Below are positions 17,000-24,688 of a stretch of 64,000 bases of DNA, in pieces. Within the stretch, counting starts at the first letter, position 1. Each line of letters opens with the position of its first letter. The notes below the pieces were generated by a model, which saw nothing but the letters and a program-made list of their open reading frames with translations, ran no database searches and was not told the DNA's origin. Source of the stretch: Sphingomonas paeninsulae (GTDB taxonomy: Bacteria > Pseudomonadota > Alphaproteobacteria > Sphingomonadales > Sphingomonadaceae); contig NZ_CP032827.1 of the NCBI RefSeq assembly GCF_003660165.1, positions 157,616 to 221,615 of the forward strand. The letters are read 5' to 3'. The position numbers and the translations under genes were made by a program.

Positions 17000-17443
17000 G
17001 TGGCTACAGCACTACCATCGTCCGTGATGGCGATCACGATGGGGATCATAGTATGTACGGCTCCGCCATCCGATGTTCAACAGACTCCGGACTATATCAG
17101 TGTAACACATTACGGTCTCGTCGGGTTGCTGGCGAATGCCGCAACCGGCGCGAACAAAATATTGTCGCTGCTTAATGGTCTTGCTGTCGCGATCATGGGG
17201 TTGCTTGCGATCGTCGCCCTGATCGCTGCTCTGTTGGGCGTGTTCTTTTATATCGTCGGCCGAGGATTGCGCATGTCTGCGCAATGGGCTCGATACATTG
17301 CAGCTTCTATCGGGGTTGTCGTGCTGCTGAACGGCCTTGCGGCGCTATGGTTTGTGCAAAATGCCGCCCATCTCGCGGACGCCGTCAGCATGATCCTGTC
17401 TATTTACGTGCTGTGGGTGCTCGCAGCGAAATACACGGATTGA
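17000..17443 (+). CDS. Small membrane protein
   Basis: 147 residues (or about 139 from the ATG at 17024) with three or four hydrophobic helices: AITMGIIVCTAPP at the N-terminus, then LNGLAVAIMGLLAIVALIAA LLGVFFYIV, YIAASIGVVVLLNGLAALWF and SMILSIYVLWVLAA. It resembles the short VirB2/TrbC-like or generic small integral membrane proteins, but no family can be assigned. Cargo of the Tn3-type element; the gap before it (16572-16999) holds no other supportable gene. Confidence 0.6.
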   Translation: MATALPSSVMAITMGIIVCTAPPSDVQQTPDYISVTHYGLVGLLANAATGANKILSLLNGLAVAIMGLLAIVALIAALLGVFFYIVGRGLRMSAQWARYIAASIGVVVLLNGLAALWFVQNAAHLADAVSMILSIYVLWVLAAKYTD

Positions 17444-17689
17444 AAACCCCATCTTCAATGGCACGGTAAGCGTCGGCCTAGACTGCCACGGTGTCCGTCC
17501 CCGGCGGCGCGAGACCGAGTATCGTATCGTGCCTGCCGCAATGTGACCTTTAAATGCAACGCGGCGAACGACGGCAACTGGGCGGGTGCTGCCGTTACGC
17601 CCGCCCCCGTTGGAATGTCTCGGAATGGTGGTTAGCGGACCGTCTGCTGTGGGTTGATCACTCCGGGAGCGCGGCAATAAAGAGAGATA

Positions 17690-18229
17690 ATGAGCCCAAC
17701 GCTTGTAATTCGCGCTGAGCGACCAGAGGACGCGCCCGTAATCGCAGAGCTAGTGTCGCGCGCTTACGGTGCCGTGCCTTACAGCGACCATCGCGAACAC
17801 CTGATGGTTGCTCGGCTGCGCGAGAGCTCCGCGTTCGTGCCCGAACTATCGTTGTTGGCCGAGGCCGAAGGCGCTGCTCTCGGTCATATAATGCTCACCC
17901 GAGCCACGATCGGTTGCGGCCAGAGCGCTACAATCACGCTTGCCCTCGCGCCTCTCTCCGTCGTTCCCGAGGCTCAAGGTAAAGGGTTGGGGAAACGCTT
18001 GGTCGCAGCGGCTCATCGCCGAGCAACCGACCTAGGTTTTGAAAGCATCGTGTTGGTGGGTTTGCCAGACTACTATCCACAGTTCGGCTATGAGAGACTG
18101 AGCGCGTATCCGATCACGCTACCCTTTCACGCGCCCGAGGCGAACTGCATGATCCTTCCGCTGACACCGAACGCGCTCGACGGCGTCACTGGACAGGTAA
18201 AATACGCCGAGGCTTGGCTCGATCACTGA
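17690..18229 (+). CDS. GNAT-family N-acetyltransferase
   Basis: 179-residue acetyltransferase of the YhbS-like GNAT group. N-terminal IRAERPEDAPVIAELVSRAY, the acetyl-CoA pyrophosphate-binding motif VVPEAQGKGLGKRLVAAAHR near residue 95, and a C-terminal GLPDYYPQFGYERLSAYPI that is typical of this subgroup. It is expected to be cytosolic and to acetylate a small molecule or amine, possibly a toxic compound. It is the rightmost cargo gene in the Tn3-type element. Confidence 0.9.
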   Translation: MSPTLVIRAERPEDAPVIAELVSRAYGAVPYSDHREHLMVARLRESSAFVPELSLLAEAEGAALGHIMLTRATIGCGQSATITLALAPLSVVPEAQGKGLGKRLVAAAHRRATDLGFESIVLVGLPDYYPQFGYERLSAYPITLPFHAPEANCMILPLTPNALDGVTGQVKYAEAWLDH

Positions 18230-18294
18230 ACGACCGTTTCTGGGCGCTTCCTACCGTTGGCCGTCAAACGCTGGTATGAAGGTCAGCCTTAAAA

Positions 18295-18360
18295 TGTCCG
18301 GCAATCCCCGAAAGTAACGGGTTGCCGGACAATTCTAAACCGCGACGGGTTTGCGGACAC
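18295..18360. repeat. Resolution-site-like repeats near the element's right end
   Basis: TGTCCGGCAA (18295-18304), its inverse TTGCCGGACA (18322-18331) and a variant TTTGCGGACA (18350-18359), the last two preceded by ACGGG. Paired TGTC/GACA half-sites repeated next to a Tn3 end are what a serine-resolvase res site looks like. It supports descent from a complete Tn3-family transposon. A transcription terminator for the GNAT gene is the alternative for the first hairpin. Confidence 0.45.
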
Positions 18361-18372
18361 GTTTTGTTCGCT

Positions 18373-18410
18373 GCTGGTGTACGCAAAGTTCACTTTCGTG
18401 TCGTGACCCC
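18373..18410 (-). repeat. Right terminal inverted repeat of Tn3-type element
   Basis: Complement begins GGGGTCACGACACGAAAGTG and continues aactttgcgtacacca. It is the mirror of the left end at 16009, and CAAAA follows immediately. Confidence 0.88.
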
Positions 18411-18501
18411 CAAAAGAAGAGGTCAGCTTCGATCTTGAAAGATGTGGCTGATAAGGCGCAACGGCCATTTTATCGATAGCTCAGTCAAAGGATCCGTCAT
18501 G

Positions 18502-18529
18502 CTCGAGATTATCGATATCGGATCTCGAG
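18502..18529. repeat. 8-bp inverted repeat with AT-rich centre
   Basis: CTCGAGAT (18502-18509) and ATCTCGAG (18522-18529) around tatcgatatcgg. It lies in the 232-base gap between the Tn3-type element and the end of the macrodomain gene and could be a terminator or protein-binding site. Nothing else is recognised there. Confidence 0.4.
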
Positions 18530-18647
18530 CGTGGTTTAGCGACATGCTGCAAGAGGCGATCTCCGTGCCCTCCAGCGGCCTAAGCCACCCGTGACTCGAC
18601 CAATCGGCAGTATGTTACAGTCAACGAGCCTGTCCGCAGACCGAGAG

Positions 18648-19163
18648 TCAGTCCGGTCTTCGCGAAGGGCTGGCATAGATGCGGAGGTCAAAGTCCAAAA
18701 GGATGTCGAGGACGAGTGGCTCGACGGCGTGCCAGTCGAGCCCGCCGTTGCCACAACCGGGCGGTGGAATTGCAATCGATCGAGCACCAGCTTCGGCTGC
18801 AAGGTCAGCCAGAGCGGTCAAACCGCTGCCGATCCAACCAATGCGACTTGCGTCGCGCCAGTGCGCCTTGGTGGCAAGCGCGGCCCAGAGCCGAACCGGT
18901 GAGGAGGGACTCTCGACAGAAGCTCGGCCGATCGGGAGTGGATAGAGCAAGCAGCTGCCGGCAGTCAGGGCGCGGCTGCGGCAATCTGCGAGATAGGCCG
19001 GCATGATCGCGGGAAACGCAGTCTTGAAGGCAAGCGCAACGCCCTTGCCCATGACGCCGACGGTATTGACGGTGTTGAAAAGGATGTCAGCGGTATCGTG
19101 AACGATATTCCCGCGATGATAAGTAACGGTTCCAGGTCGCTGGTTGAGCGTGGGTCCGACCAT
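18648..19163 (-). CDS. Macrodomain protein (DarG-like)
   Basis: 171 residues. The macrodomain core is clear: DILFNTVNTVGVMGKGVALA near residue 26, AFPAIMPAYLADCRSRALTA, and IPPPGCGNGGLDWHAVEPLV (GCG-GGLxW). This NTVNTVGVMGKG signature is that of DarG macrodomains, which remove ADP-ribose that DarT attaches to DNA thymidines. No DarT is encoded nearby, so it may act as an anti-defence or repair enzyme on incoming DNA. GAGGAAA before the ATG at 19163 fixes the start. It shares a structured leader with DUF3768. Confidence 0.88.
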   Translation of the reverse strand: MVGPTLNQRPGTVTYHRGNIVHDTADILFNTVNTVGVMGKGVALAFKTAFPAIMPAYLADCRSRALTAGSCLLYPLPIGRASVESPSSPVRLWAALATKAHWRDASRIGWIGSGLTALADLAAEAGARSIAIPPPGCGNGGLDWHAVEPLVLDILLDFDLRIYASPSRRPD

Positions 19164-19320
19164 AAAAGTTTCCTCAGTCACGACCCCGCCAATCGGGGCC
19201 TTCGATAAGCAATCTGAGGGCATCGGCATAGATCCCGCCCGCACCCAGAGGGTCGCAACGCAGTGGAGAAGTCCGCTTCAACGGACTTGCGGGTGGGAAC
19301 GCCGTTGCCAGGCCGGATGC
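19164..19320 (-). promoter_or_regulatory. Shared structured leader, family 1 (macrodomain copy)
   Basis: Aligns over about 150 bases with the leader of the DUF3768 gene (20366-20515). In 5' to 3' order on the minus strand it has CAAGTCCG/CGGACTTC, ACCC/GGGT and GGCCCCG/CGGGGTC hairpins, the last just before the ribosome-binding site. Stems are kept while loops differ. It may be a regulatory RNA or single-strand promoter. Confidence 0.6.
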
Positions 19321-19329
19321 GTGAAGGGT

Positions 19330-19981
19330 TGATGGCGGGCGTGATAAAGGGGACTCCTGATGGACACGCGGGTCGACCAACCCGCCCAATGGGACGAATA
19401 TAGCGTGGTGGCTTTATCGAGCGCGTTTCGGTGCATCAGCGATCGTCTTTCCGGCTTCAGGGGTGTCATTAGAGAAGTGGTTTCCCACGATCATGCCGGG
19501 TTGTATTCGAGGGGAACGCGGTCGCGCTGCGTCAGTGATTGTTACCCGCAGGGCCAAGACCTCATGGGGCTTGGCGAAGCGCCAGCGGAATAAAGCACGG
19601 CCCGGCTTCAGCCGGGGACGCCCGAGATTTTTCGGTTCGTGAAGATGACCGATAATGTGAGCGGAAATAATAAAATGGCCATGCCGGGGGATGGTCGTTT
19701 TGGTTTTGATAGCTGTGATTTGGCGCGCTGATGTCTGTTTCGTCGTTTCCCGTAGTGCCAGATAAGAATTTGCTGCGGTGGCGAAGCCGAGACGGCCTGG
19801 CCTTTTGCAGAGGGGGAACCGCGGCCCCCCGTTCTTGCCTCGCGTGAGGATCGTTACCCGACTGGGACGAGACGCCGGTGCGGAGGCCCGGTCCGAGCGG
19901 AGCGCAGATAGAGCCGTGCCGATGGTCACGCCCCGGTTCACGCTAGGATAACCCGACGCCGAAGCGCCGGGTCTTTCGTAG
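19330..19981. other. Intergenic region with two hairpins, no supportable gene
   Basis: A 175-codon minus-strand frame exists here but has unlikely composition and no recognisable domain. Hairpins: CCCGGCTtcAGCCGGG at 19604-19619 and an ACCCGaCGC/GCGcCGGGT stem at 19951-19973, the latter just downstream of the DUF3768 stop and probably its terminator. Confidence 0.4.
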
Positions 19982-20365
19982 TCAATACTCCCTGGCCGTC
20001 ATGATTGTCAGAACGCGAATGGTCTTCTCCTCGATCGCGGGATCTTCGGAACCAAATTCCATCGTTTCGTCATAGTAATCGATTTTCCAGAAACATTCGG
20101 TCTCGAGAAAGACGAACGATCCGAAATCATGCTCGCTGTACGGATCGTTCTCGGCGGCAAAAGTATTGAATTCGCGGATGAGGACGATCAGTTCTGCGCG
20201 CTGGCGGAACCCCCGGAACAGTGTGGTGTCGCCGATCAGGGCCGCAATCCCCTGTGTCATCAAGATACGGTTCGTGCCGATCTGGTGAATATTCTCGCGC
20301 AGGGCGTCGTTCAACGCTGCGATCCTGGCTGTCCGTTCAGCGGGGCTAGGGGCTGGTTCGACCAT
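19982..20365 (-). CDS. DUF3768 domain protein
   Basis: 127-residue protein matching DUF3768 throughout: ARIAALNDALRENIHQIG, ILMTQGIAALIG, FNTFAAENDPYSEHDFGSF, CFWKIDYYDETMEFGSEDPA and a final VLTIMTAREY. The family is widespread on alphaproteobacterial plasmids next to anti-restriction and SSB genes but has no established function. AGGAGA six bases before the ATG at 20365 sets the start; the frame extending to 20485 is leader. It shares its leader with the macrodomain gene. Confidence 0.9.
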   Translation of the reverse strand: MVEPAPSPAERTARIAALNDALRENIHQIGTNRILMTQGIAALIGDTTLFRGFRQRAELIVLIREFNTFAAENDPYSEHDFGSFVFLETECFWKIDYYDETMEFGSEDPAIEEKTIRVLTIMTAREY

Positions 20366-20515
20366 GGAAATCTCCTGTTTCACGACCCCGCCGATCGGGG
20401 CCTTTCGACAAGCAATTCGAGGGAAGACGGCATAGCTTCGCGCGCGCACCCGCAGGGTCGAAACGCAGTGGAGAAGTCCGTTCACGGACTTGCGGGTGGG
20501 AGCGCCGTCTCCAAT
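20366..20515 (-). promoter_or_regulatory. Shared structured leader, family 1 (DUF3768 copy)
   Basis: Counterpart of 19164-19320. The first stem CAAGTCCG/CGGACTTC has a TGAA loop here against TTGAAG in the other copy; the ACCC/GGGT stem loops differ (tgc vs tct); the GGCCCCG-atcgg-CGGGGTC stem sits about 14 bases before AGGAGA. Conservation of stems in two unrelated operons argues for selected structure. Confidence 0.6.
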
Positions 20516-20585
20516 CCGAATGCGAGAAAGGAGCTGACGGACGGGTCTTGAGCGGCGTTTTGACGAACGAGGCTGGCGTTAAAGG

Positions 20586-20957
20586 ATGGATGCCAATAGC
20601 GTGCAGTCCATGACAGACCCGGAACAGATACACACGATTGCACCCCGCTGGATGAATACCATCGGCAGTATGTTTGCAATGAACGCACTGGCTCGGACGC
20701 GGTGTCAGAGCTGCGGTGCGCTGATGCGCGTCGATCTGGGTGAGATGGTTGCCGCAAAAGGCGGTGCAACGACGCTGTTTGACCGTTTTGAACGATGCCG
20801 AATGGTGGCGTGCGGCGGCTCGGCGTTCTATCTGGTTTCGCGGGCAATCGGGCGGGAGTGGACTGTGATGCTGCGTCATGCCGCGCCATCGGCTGAGATG
20901 GCCGACCTGCCGACGATTCAGACGGGTCTCGACCTGGCTCGTCGCAGCAATAGCTGA
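20586..20957 (+). CDS. Hypothetical zinc-ribbon-like protein
   Basis: 123 residues. A CxxC pair (RTRCQSCGALMRVDLGEMVA) is followed by a second possible metal site (FERCRMVACGGSAFYLVSRA), so a small zinc ribbon is likely. The rest is helical. It runs opposite to most neighbours. The ATG at 20586 follows AAAGG directly, so one of the downstream ATGs (20610 or 20652) may be the true start. Function unknown; similar short proteins are common on sphingomonad plasmids. Confidence 0.65.
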   Translation: MDANSVQSMTDPEQIHTIAPRWMNTIGSMFAMNALARTRCQSCGALMRVDLGEMVAAKGGATTLFDRFERCRMVACGGSAFYLVSRAIGREWTVMLRHAAPSAEMADLPTIQTGLDLARRSNS

Positions 20958-21012
20958 TCGACTACGAGGCATCCTGTCAAACCTGCGAAGCTGATCAGCG
21001 CGGGCGGAGCCC

Positions 21013-21048
21013 AAGCACTCCGCGTGCTTGCCCCAGTTTTTTTAAAAA
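21013..21048 (+). terminator. Rho-independent terminator
   Basis: AAGCAC-tccgc-GTGCTT stem followed by gccccag and a run of seven T. It lies 55 bases after the zinc-ribbon gene's stop. A second GC hairpin, GGGGGCCTTAGCCCCC, follows at about 21102-21117. Confidence 0.55.
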
Positions 21049-21126
21049 GGCGAGAGAGCGCAGCGGAAGAGATCTGCAAAGAATGTTCGCGGTAGCGAGT
21101 TGGGGGCCTTAGCCCCCGAAGGCGCA

Positions 21127-21291
21127 TTACTGGTAGGGATCGTACTCATTCACGATCGTCAGGCTGCTGTCGTGATCTTCTGCGGTGATGACAGAAAACT
21201 TGGTTCCGACGGCGATGACCATTGTTGCCACCATGAGCGTCCGGGAGAGTTTCAGGGCGCTTTTGCGTGCGATCCAGATATCTGAAAACAT
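21127..21291 (-). CDS. Small single-pass membrane protein
   Basis: 54 residues, MFSDIWIARKSALKLSRTLM then VATMVIAVGTKFSVITA and a polar, acidic tail ending EYDPYQ. One transmembrane helix with positively charged N-terminal flank predicts the tail outside the cytoplasm. AAGGAG seven bases before the ATG at 21291 is a good ribosome-binding site. An IS66 insertion 54 bases upstream has separated it from its natural leader, so it may now be silent or driven by the IS. Function unknown. Confidence 0.6.
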   Translation of the reverse strand: MFSDIWIARKSALKLSRTLMVATMVIAVGTKFSVITAEDHDSSLTIVNEYDPYQ

Positions 21292-21375
21292 AATCGAGGC
21301 TCCTTGCAGACGGCGGGTTCATCCCGCTCGACTGGCGCCCGATGGTAAGCGCTAAATCATCCCCACGGGGTTTGG

Positions 21376-22938
21376 TTATGCGGCTTGCGCGGTGACGTTA
21401 GGCAGGTTCGCGGTGCGGCTGTCGGTCCAGTTATACGGCAGCAGATCATCGATGGGGTCGCCGTCGCTGCGGTGGATGATGCGGCCAAGAACGTCAGTCA
21501 GATAGGCTTGCGGATCGATGGCGTTGAGCTTGCAGGTTTCCACGAGGCTGGCGATGATGGCCCAGTTTTCGGCACCGAGGTCGTGCCCAGCAAAAAGCGC
21601 ATTTTTTCTCTGCAGAGCTATCGGTCGCATCGAACGCTCGACGGTATTGTTGTCGAGCTCGATGCGACCGTCGTCGAGGAAGCGATTGAGGCCATTCCAG
21701 TGATTGAGCGCATAGCCGATTGCGCCTGCCGTTCCGGAGCCTCTTGGTAGCCTGGGCAGCATGTCTTTCATCCAGAGCTTCATCGCCGTGACCAGAGGTG
21801 CGGATTCAGCCCGACGGATTGCGCGGCGATGCTCGTGGTCTGATCCCCGGATTTTGGCCTCGATGGCGTACAGACGGGCGATCTGGCGCAGCGCCTCATC
21901 GGCCACCGGTGCGTTGCCGCCTTTTGTCGCGTCGAAGAAGCCGCGCCGCACGTGCGCCCAACAAAAGGCGAGCTTTCCCGCGCCACCGGCACGATCGGAG
22001 GCCTCGATATGCTTATAAGCCCCATAACCGTCGCACTGGACGATGCCGTGATAGCTGCCGAGCAACTGCGCGGCCCAGACTTTGCCGCGCCCCGGCATGT
22101 AGCTGTAGACCACGGCCGGCGGATCGGTCCCGCCATGAGCACGGTCGTCGCGGGCGATCGCCCATAAATAGCCGGTCTTTGTCTTGCCCGTGCCCGGTGC
22201 CAGCACCCGCGCAGTGGTCTCATCGACAAAGAGCCGGTCGCCCGACAGCAGTTCAGCCTTCATGCGCCGGGTGATCCGCCCGAGCCACGCGGCACTACGC
22301 CCCGACCAGTTGCACATCGTACCGCGATCGATCTGGATGCCCTGGCGACGCAGTGCCTGTGCCTGCCGGTAAAACGGACCATGGTCGGCGTATTTCCTGA
22401 CGATCACGTCGGCGAGCAGCGCCTCGGTTGGAAGGCCGCCCGGCACGACATGCTTTGGTGCAGGGGCCTGGAACACGCCGTCGCTGCATGTGCGGCACGC
22501 CATCTTCGGACGCACCGTTACGATCACCCGATACCGGACGGGGATGACATCGAGCCGACTGGCGACATCCTCATCAATACAGTGCAGCGCACCGCCGCAG
22601 CACGGACATTCGGTTTCAACCGGCATGATTACTTCGCGGATCCGGGGCAGATGTGCTGGCAGCGAAGCACGTTCGGTCGTTTCCTTGCGCTTCTTCTCGG
22701 CCTTCGGCCCGACCGGCGACTGCTCGGCGAGCGCCAGCAACTCGGCCTGCGCAACTTCGATGTCCTCGAGCGCCAGTGCCAGTTGATCGGCGCTGAGCTT
22801 TTCAGAGCGTTTGCCGAACGTTGCCCGCTTCAGCTGATCGAGCAGATGCTGCATCCGCGCCTCGCGTTCGAGCCCCGCGATCACCATCGCCTTGAGGACC
22901 ACGACATCGTCGGGAAGGTCGGCTTCGCTCGCAGACAT
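21376..22938 (-). CDS. tnpC: IS66 transposase TnpC
   Basis: 520-residue DDE transposase. It has the IS66 layout: N-terminal leucine-zipper-like helix (RMQHLLDQLKRATFGKRSEK), a zinc-finger-like CPCCGG...C segment near residue 112, the core (GDRLFVDETTARVLAPGTGK, VQCDGYGAYKHIE), and the final GRIELDNNTVERSMRPIALQ with the catalytic glutamate. Full length for the family, with no frameshift. Confidence 0.96.
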   Translation of the reverse strand: MSASEADLPDDVVVLKAMVIAGLEREARMQHLLDQLKRATFGKRSEKLSADQLALALEDIEVAQAELLALAEQSPVGPKAEKKRKETTERASLPAHLPRIREVIMPVETECPCCGGALHCIDEDVASRLDVIPVRYRVIVTVRPKMACRTCSDGVFQAPAPKHVVPGGLPTEALLADVIVRKYADHGPFYRQAQALRRQGIQIDRGTMCNWSGRSAAWLGRITRRMKAELLSGDRLFVDETTARVLAPGTGKTKTGYLWAIARDDRAHGGTDPPAVVYSYMPGRGKVWAAQLLGSYHGIVQCDGYGAYKHIEASDRAGGAGKLAFCWAHVRRGFFDATKGGNAPVADEALRQIARLYAIEAKIRGSDHEHRRAIRRAESAPLVTAMKLWMKDMLPRLPRGSGTAGAIGYALNHWNGLNRFLDDGRIELDNNTVERSMRPIALQRKNALFAGHDLGAENWAIIASLVETCKLNAIDPQAYLTDVLGRIIHRSDGDPIDDLLPYNWTDSRTANLPNVTAQAA

Positions 22939-23006
22939 GGACTATTTCTGGCATGTTTTTCCGGCGTCGCAACCGTCATTTCGACGAGCAGATTCAGGCG
23001 TGCGAC

Positions 23007-23360
23007 CTACTGCGCAACCTGCGGTTTCTGCACCCGGACCTCATGCATTCGGGTCCATTGCAGACCCTCGAACAACGCCGATGCCTGGCTTGGCGTCAGC
23101 CGCATCACGCCGTCGCCAGCTCGCGGCCAGCAGAAGCCGCCGGTCTGGAGAACCTTGCTCACCAGCACCAGGCCCGTGCCGTCCCAGACCAGCAGCTTGA
23201 TCCGGTTCGCGCGCTTCGACCGGAAGATATATGCCACGCCCGAGAACGGCTTGAGGCCAAGCTCATTCTCGACGAGCGCTGCAAGGCTGACGGCTCCCTT
23301 CCTGAAGTCGACCGGCTTGGTCGCAACCATCACCTTGAGTGGTCCCGGTGGGAGGATCAC
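23007..23360 (-). CDS. tnpB: IS66 accessory protein TnpB
   Basis: 117 residues with the TnpB signature: VMVATKPVDFRKGAVSLAAL, FSGVAYIFRSKRANRIKLLV, WDGTGLVLVSKVLQTGGFCW. This small protein of IS66 elements is required for transposition and is unrelated to the RNA-guided TnpB nucleases. Its ATG overlaps the tnpA stop by four bases, so the two are coupled; tnpC follows after 68 bases. Confidence 0.95.
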   Translation of the reverse strand: MILPPGPLKVMVATKPVDFRKGAVSLAALVENELGLKPFSGVAYIFRSKRANRIKLLVWDGTGLVLVSKVLQTGGFCWPRAGDGVMRLTPSQASALFEGLQWTRMHEVRVQKPQVAQ

Positions 23361-23779
23361 GTCATCTGCCTCATCGCAGTAAGAACGCGCTCGATATGCG
23401 CGACCGTGACATTATCAGGAACGTGGATCGTCATCGTCCCCGCATGGATGATAACCTCTGCGACGGTTGATACGGACGACAGCGGCGGGCCGGGCTCGTC
23501 AACAACCACCGGCACAAACGCCATCTCACGCGCCTTCAACACTGTGTGCCGCCACGCATAAAGCTGCTGGGGTAAAAGGTCGTTGGCGCGCGCGATCGCC
23601 GCGATATTGGCACCAGCGACAAAACTCTCCTCGACGATCCGCGCCTTGGCGTCGGGTGCCCACATCCGGCGTGCCGCACCCGCCGGGATCACGTCCATCC
23701 GTTGAGGACGGCGGCCACCCTTGCTTTCGAAAGTCGTTTCGAATGTTGTTTCGATACCTGACACCAAGCTTCCCCTCAC
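23357..23779 (-). CDS. tnpA: IS66 accessory protein TnpA
   Basis: 140 residues of the IS66 OrfA type. An N-terminal helix-turn-helix (AARRMWAPDAKARIVEESFV, GANIAAIARANDLLPQQLYA WRH) is followed by a linker and a C-terminal strand-rich part ending HIERVLTAMRQMT. It probably recognises the element ends. First gene of the IS; starts 63 bases inside the right end. Confidence 0.92.
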   Translation of the reverse strand: MRGSLVSGIETTFETTFESKGGRRPQRMDVIPAGAARRMWAPDAKARIVEESFVAGANIAAIARANDLLPQQLYAWRHTVLKAREMAFVPVVVDEPGPPLSSVSTVAEVIIHAGTMTIHVPDNVTVAHIERVLTAMRQMT

Positions 23780-24093
23780 ATGAGGAGGCTAAGCATACTC
23801 AGATCACGGATCGCCGATATGTGGGGGAGATTTGGCGCTTACGCCCGATGAGTTCGGTGAGCGGCCGCAATCACTTTTTTTGCGCAGACAAAAAAGCCGT
23901 AGCGTAGCGCCCGGACCCCTAGCGGGTTGATGGCACTAGGCCGCGAGGCGAACCAAGGATTGCGCCTCAAAAGAGTGGGTGAACGCGATGTTGTAGGAAG
24001 CCGCATGTTGAATTCGGAAAGCGGTGCGAAGTGTTTGACTCTTCCGATTTCGGCTTTGATGACGGGGACGGCGCTTTCTGATACCATTTGAAA

Positions 24094-24303
24094 ATGGCAG
24101 GCGAACTCGACGACATTGAGGCTCAGGTTGATTGTCCCCGATGTGGACGGGTTCTGAGTGTCAGCTATCGAGACATACGCCTGCTGAAAGCGGCTTCGTG
24201 CGCCTGCGGTGCTTTGGTGCGGCTCCAAGATGACACCCCGCTGAGCATCGTTCAAAAGCTCATAGACGAGGCGAATCCACCGCAAGGCGATAACGACGTC
24301 TGA
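24094..24303 (+). CDS. Small zinc-ribbon protein
   Basis: 69 residues. Two cysteine pairs, VDCPRCGRVLSVSYRDIR and AASCACGALVRL, make a compact four-Cys zinc ribbon; the tail TPLSIVQKLIDEANPPQGDN is helical then acidic. The ATG at 24094 is preferred over an in-frame TTG two codons upstream. Together with the protein at 20586 it forms a set of small CxxC proteins in this region. Function unknown, possibly nucleic-acid binding. Confidence 0.65.
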   Translation: MAGELDDIEAQVDCPRCGRVLSVSYRDIRLLKAASCACGALVRLQDDTPLSIVQKLIDEANPPQGDNDV

Positions 24304-24650
24304 GTGACCGGTTTGACGGTCGCGTCACTGAACTGCGCCATCGGCCAATGGATTCAGGAAAGGATCGGCGGTTGCTCCGATACAATCTGGAGAAATGTCG
24401 TCGCGATGGGGGAGGGCGGTATCGGAGATAACGAACCTCGACACTGCGGGAACGCCGGTCGAGACGACGTAAAGGTCGGCCATCGGCGGCCGCACGTCAA
24501 AGCGTATAAAGCCAGCAACGCGATAAGGTCATGAAGCGATTGGGCAGTGAAAAACTCCGACTGCACAATGAACGAGAATGAGTTTGAGTGAATGGAAAAA
24601 TGAATCTCCAATCTGTTGATCTTCTGCGTTTTCATCGCCTGTCCAAAGAC
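24304..24650. other. Intergenic region, nothing recognised
   Basis: About 350 bases between the zinc-ribbon gene and the terminator of the DUF2493 gene. Only short frames without domain-like sequence occur, and no repeats or strong hairpins were seen. Confidence 0.4.
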
Positions 24651-24681
24651 AAAAAAGGGACCGCCGATCTCTCGGCGGCCC
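24651..24681 (-). terminator. Rho-independent terminator of the DUF2493 gene
   Basis: On the minus strand GGGCCGCCGA-gaga-TCGGCGGTCCC is followed by TTTTTTG. It starts 8 bases after the stop codon of the DUF2493 gene. Confidence 0.88.
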
Positions 24682-24688
24682 AAAGCTA

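Larger units (their letters stand above)
16009..18410. mobile_element. Transposase-less Tn3-type element (TIME-like) with cargo
   Basis: A 2,402-bp segment bounded by inverted repeats that both begin GGGGTCACGACACGAAAGTG and are identical for 28 bases (16009 rightward, 18410 leftward). It is flanked on both sides by the 5-bp direct repeat CAAAA (16004-16008 and 18411-18415), the Tn3-family target duplication. There is no transposase or resolvase inside; instead it carries a lipoprotein gene, a tiny overlapping ORF, a membrane protein and a GNAT acetyltransferase, with resolution-site-like repeats near the right end. It could be mobilised in trans. Confidence 0.88.
21345..23842. mobile_element. 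Complete IS66-family insertion sequence
   Basis: 2,498-bp element. Ends are inverted: GTAAGCGCTAAATCATCCCC at the left and GTAAGCGCCAAATCTCCCCC (complement) at the right. Both sides carry the same 8-bp direct repeat GCCCGATG (21337-21344 and 23843-23850), the IS66 target duplication length. It contains the three genes tnpA, tnpB and tnpC on the minus strand with no visible damage, so it should be active. It landed in the leader of a 54-residue membrane protein gene. Confidence 0.96.

Noticed and set aside
19414..19941. 175-codon minus-strand frame
   Set aside because: Composition is Arg/Pro/Thr-rich, hairpins lie within it, and there is no domain or good start site.
18648..20365. Complete DarTG or other toxin-antitoxin operon
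   Set aside because: No DarT-like ADP-ribosyltransferase is found on either side of the macrodomain gene; the neighbour is DUF3768.
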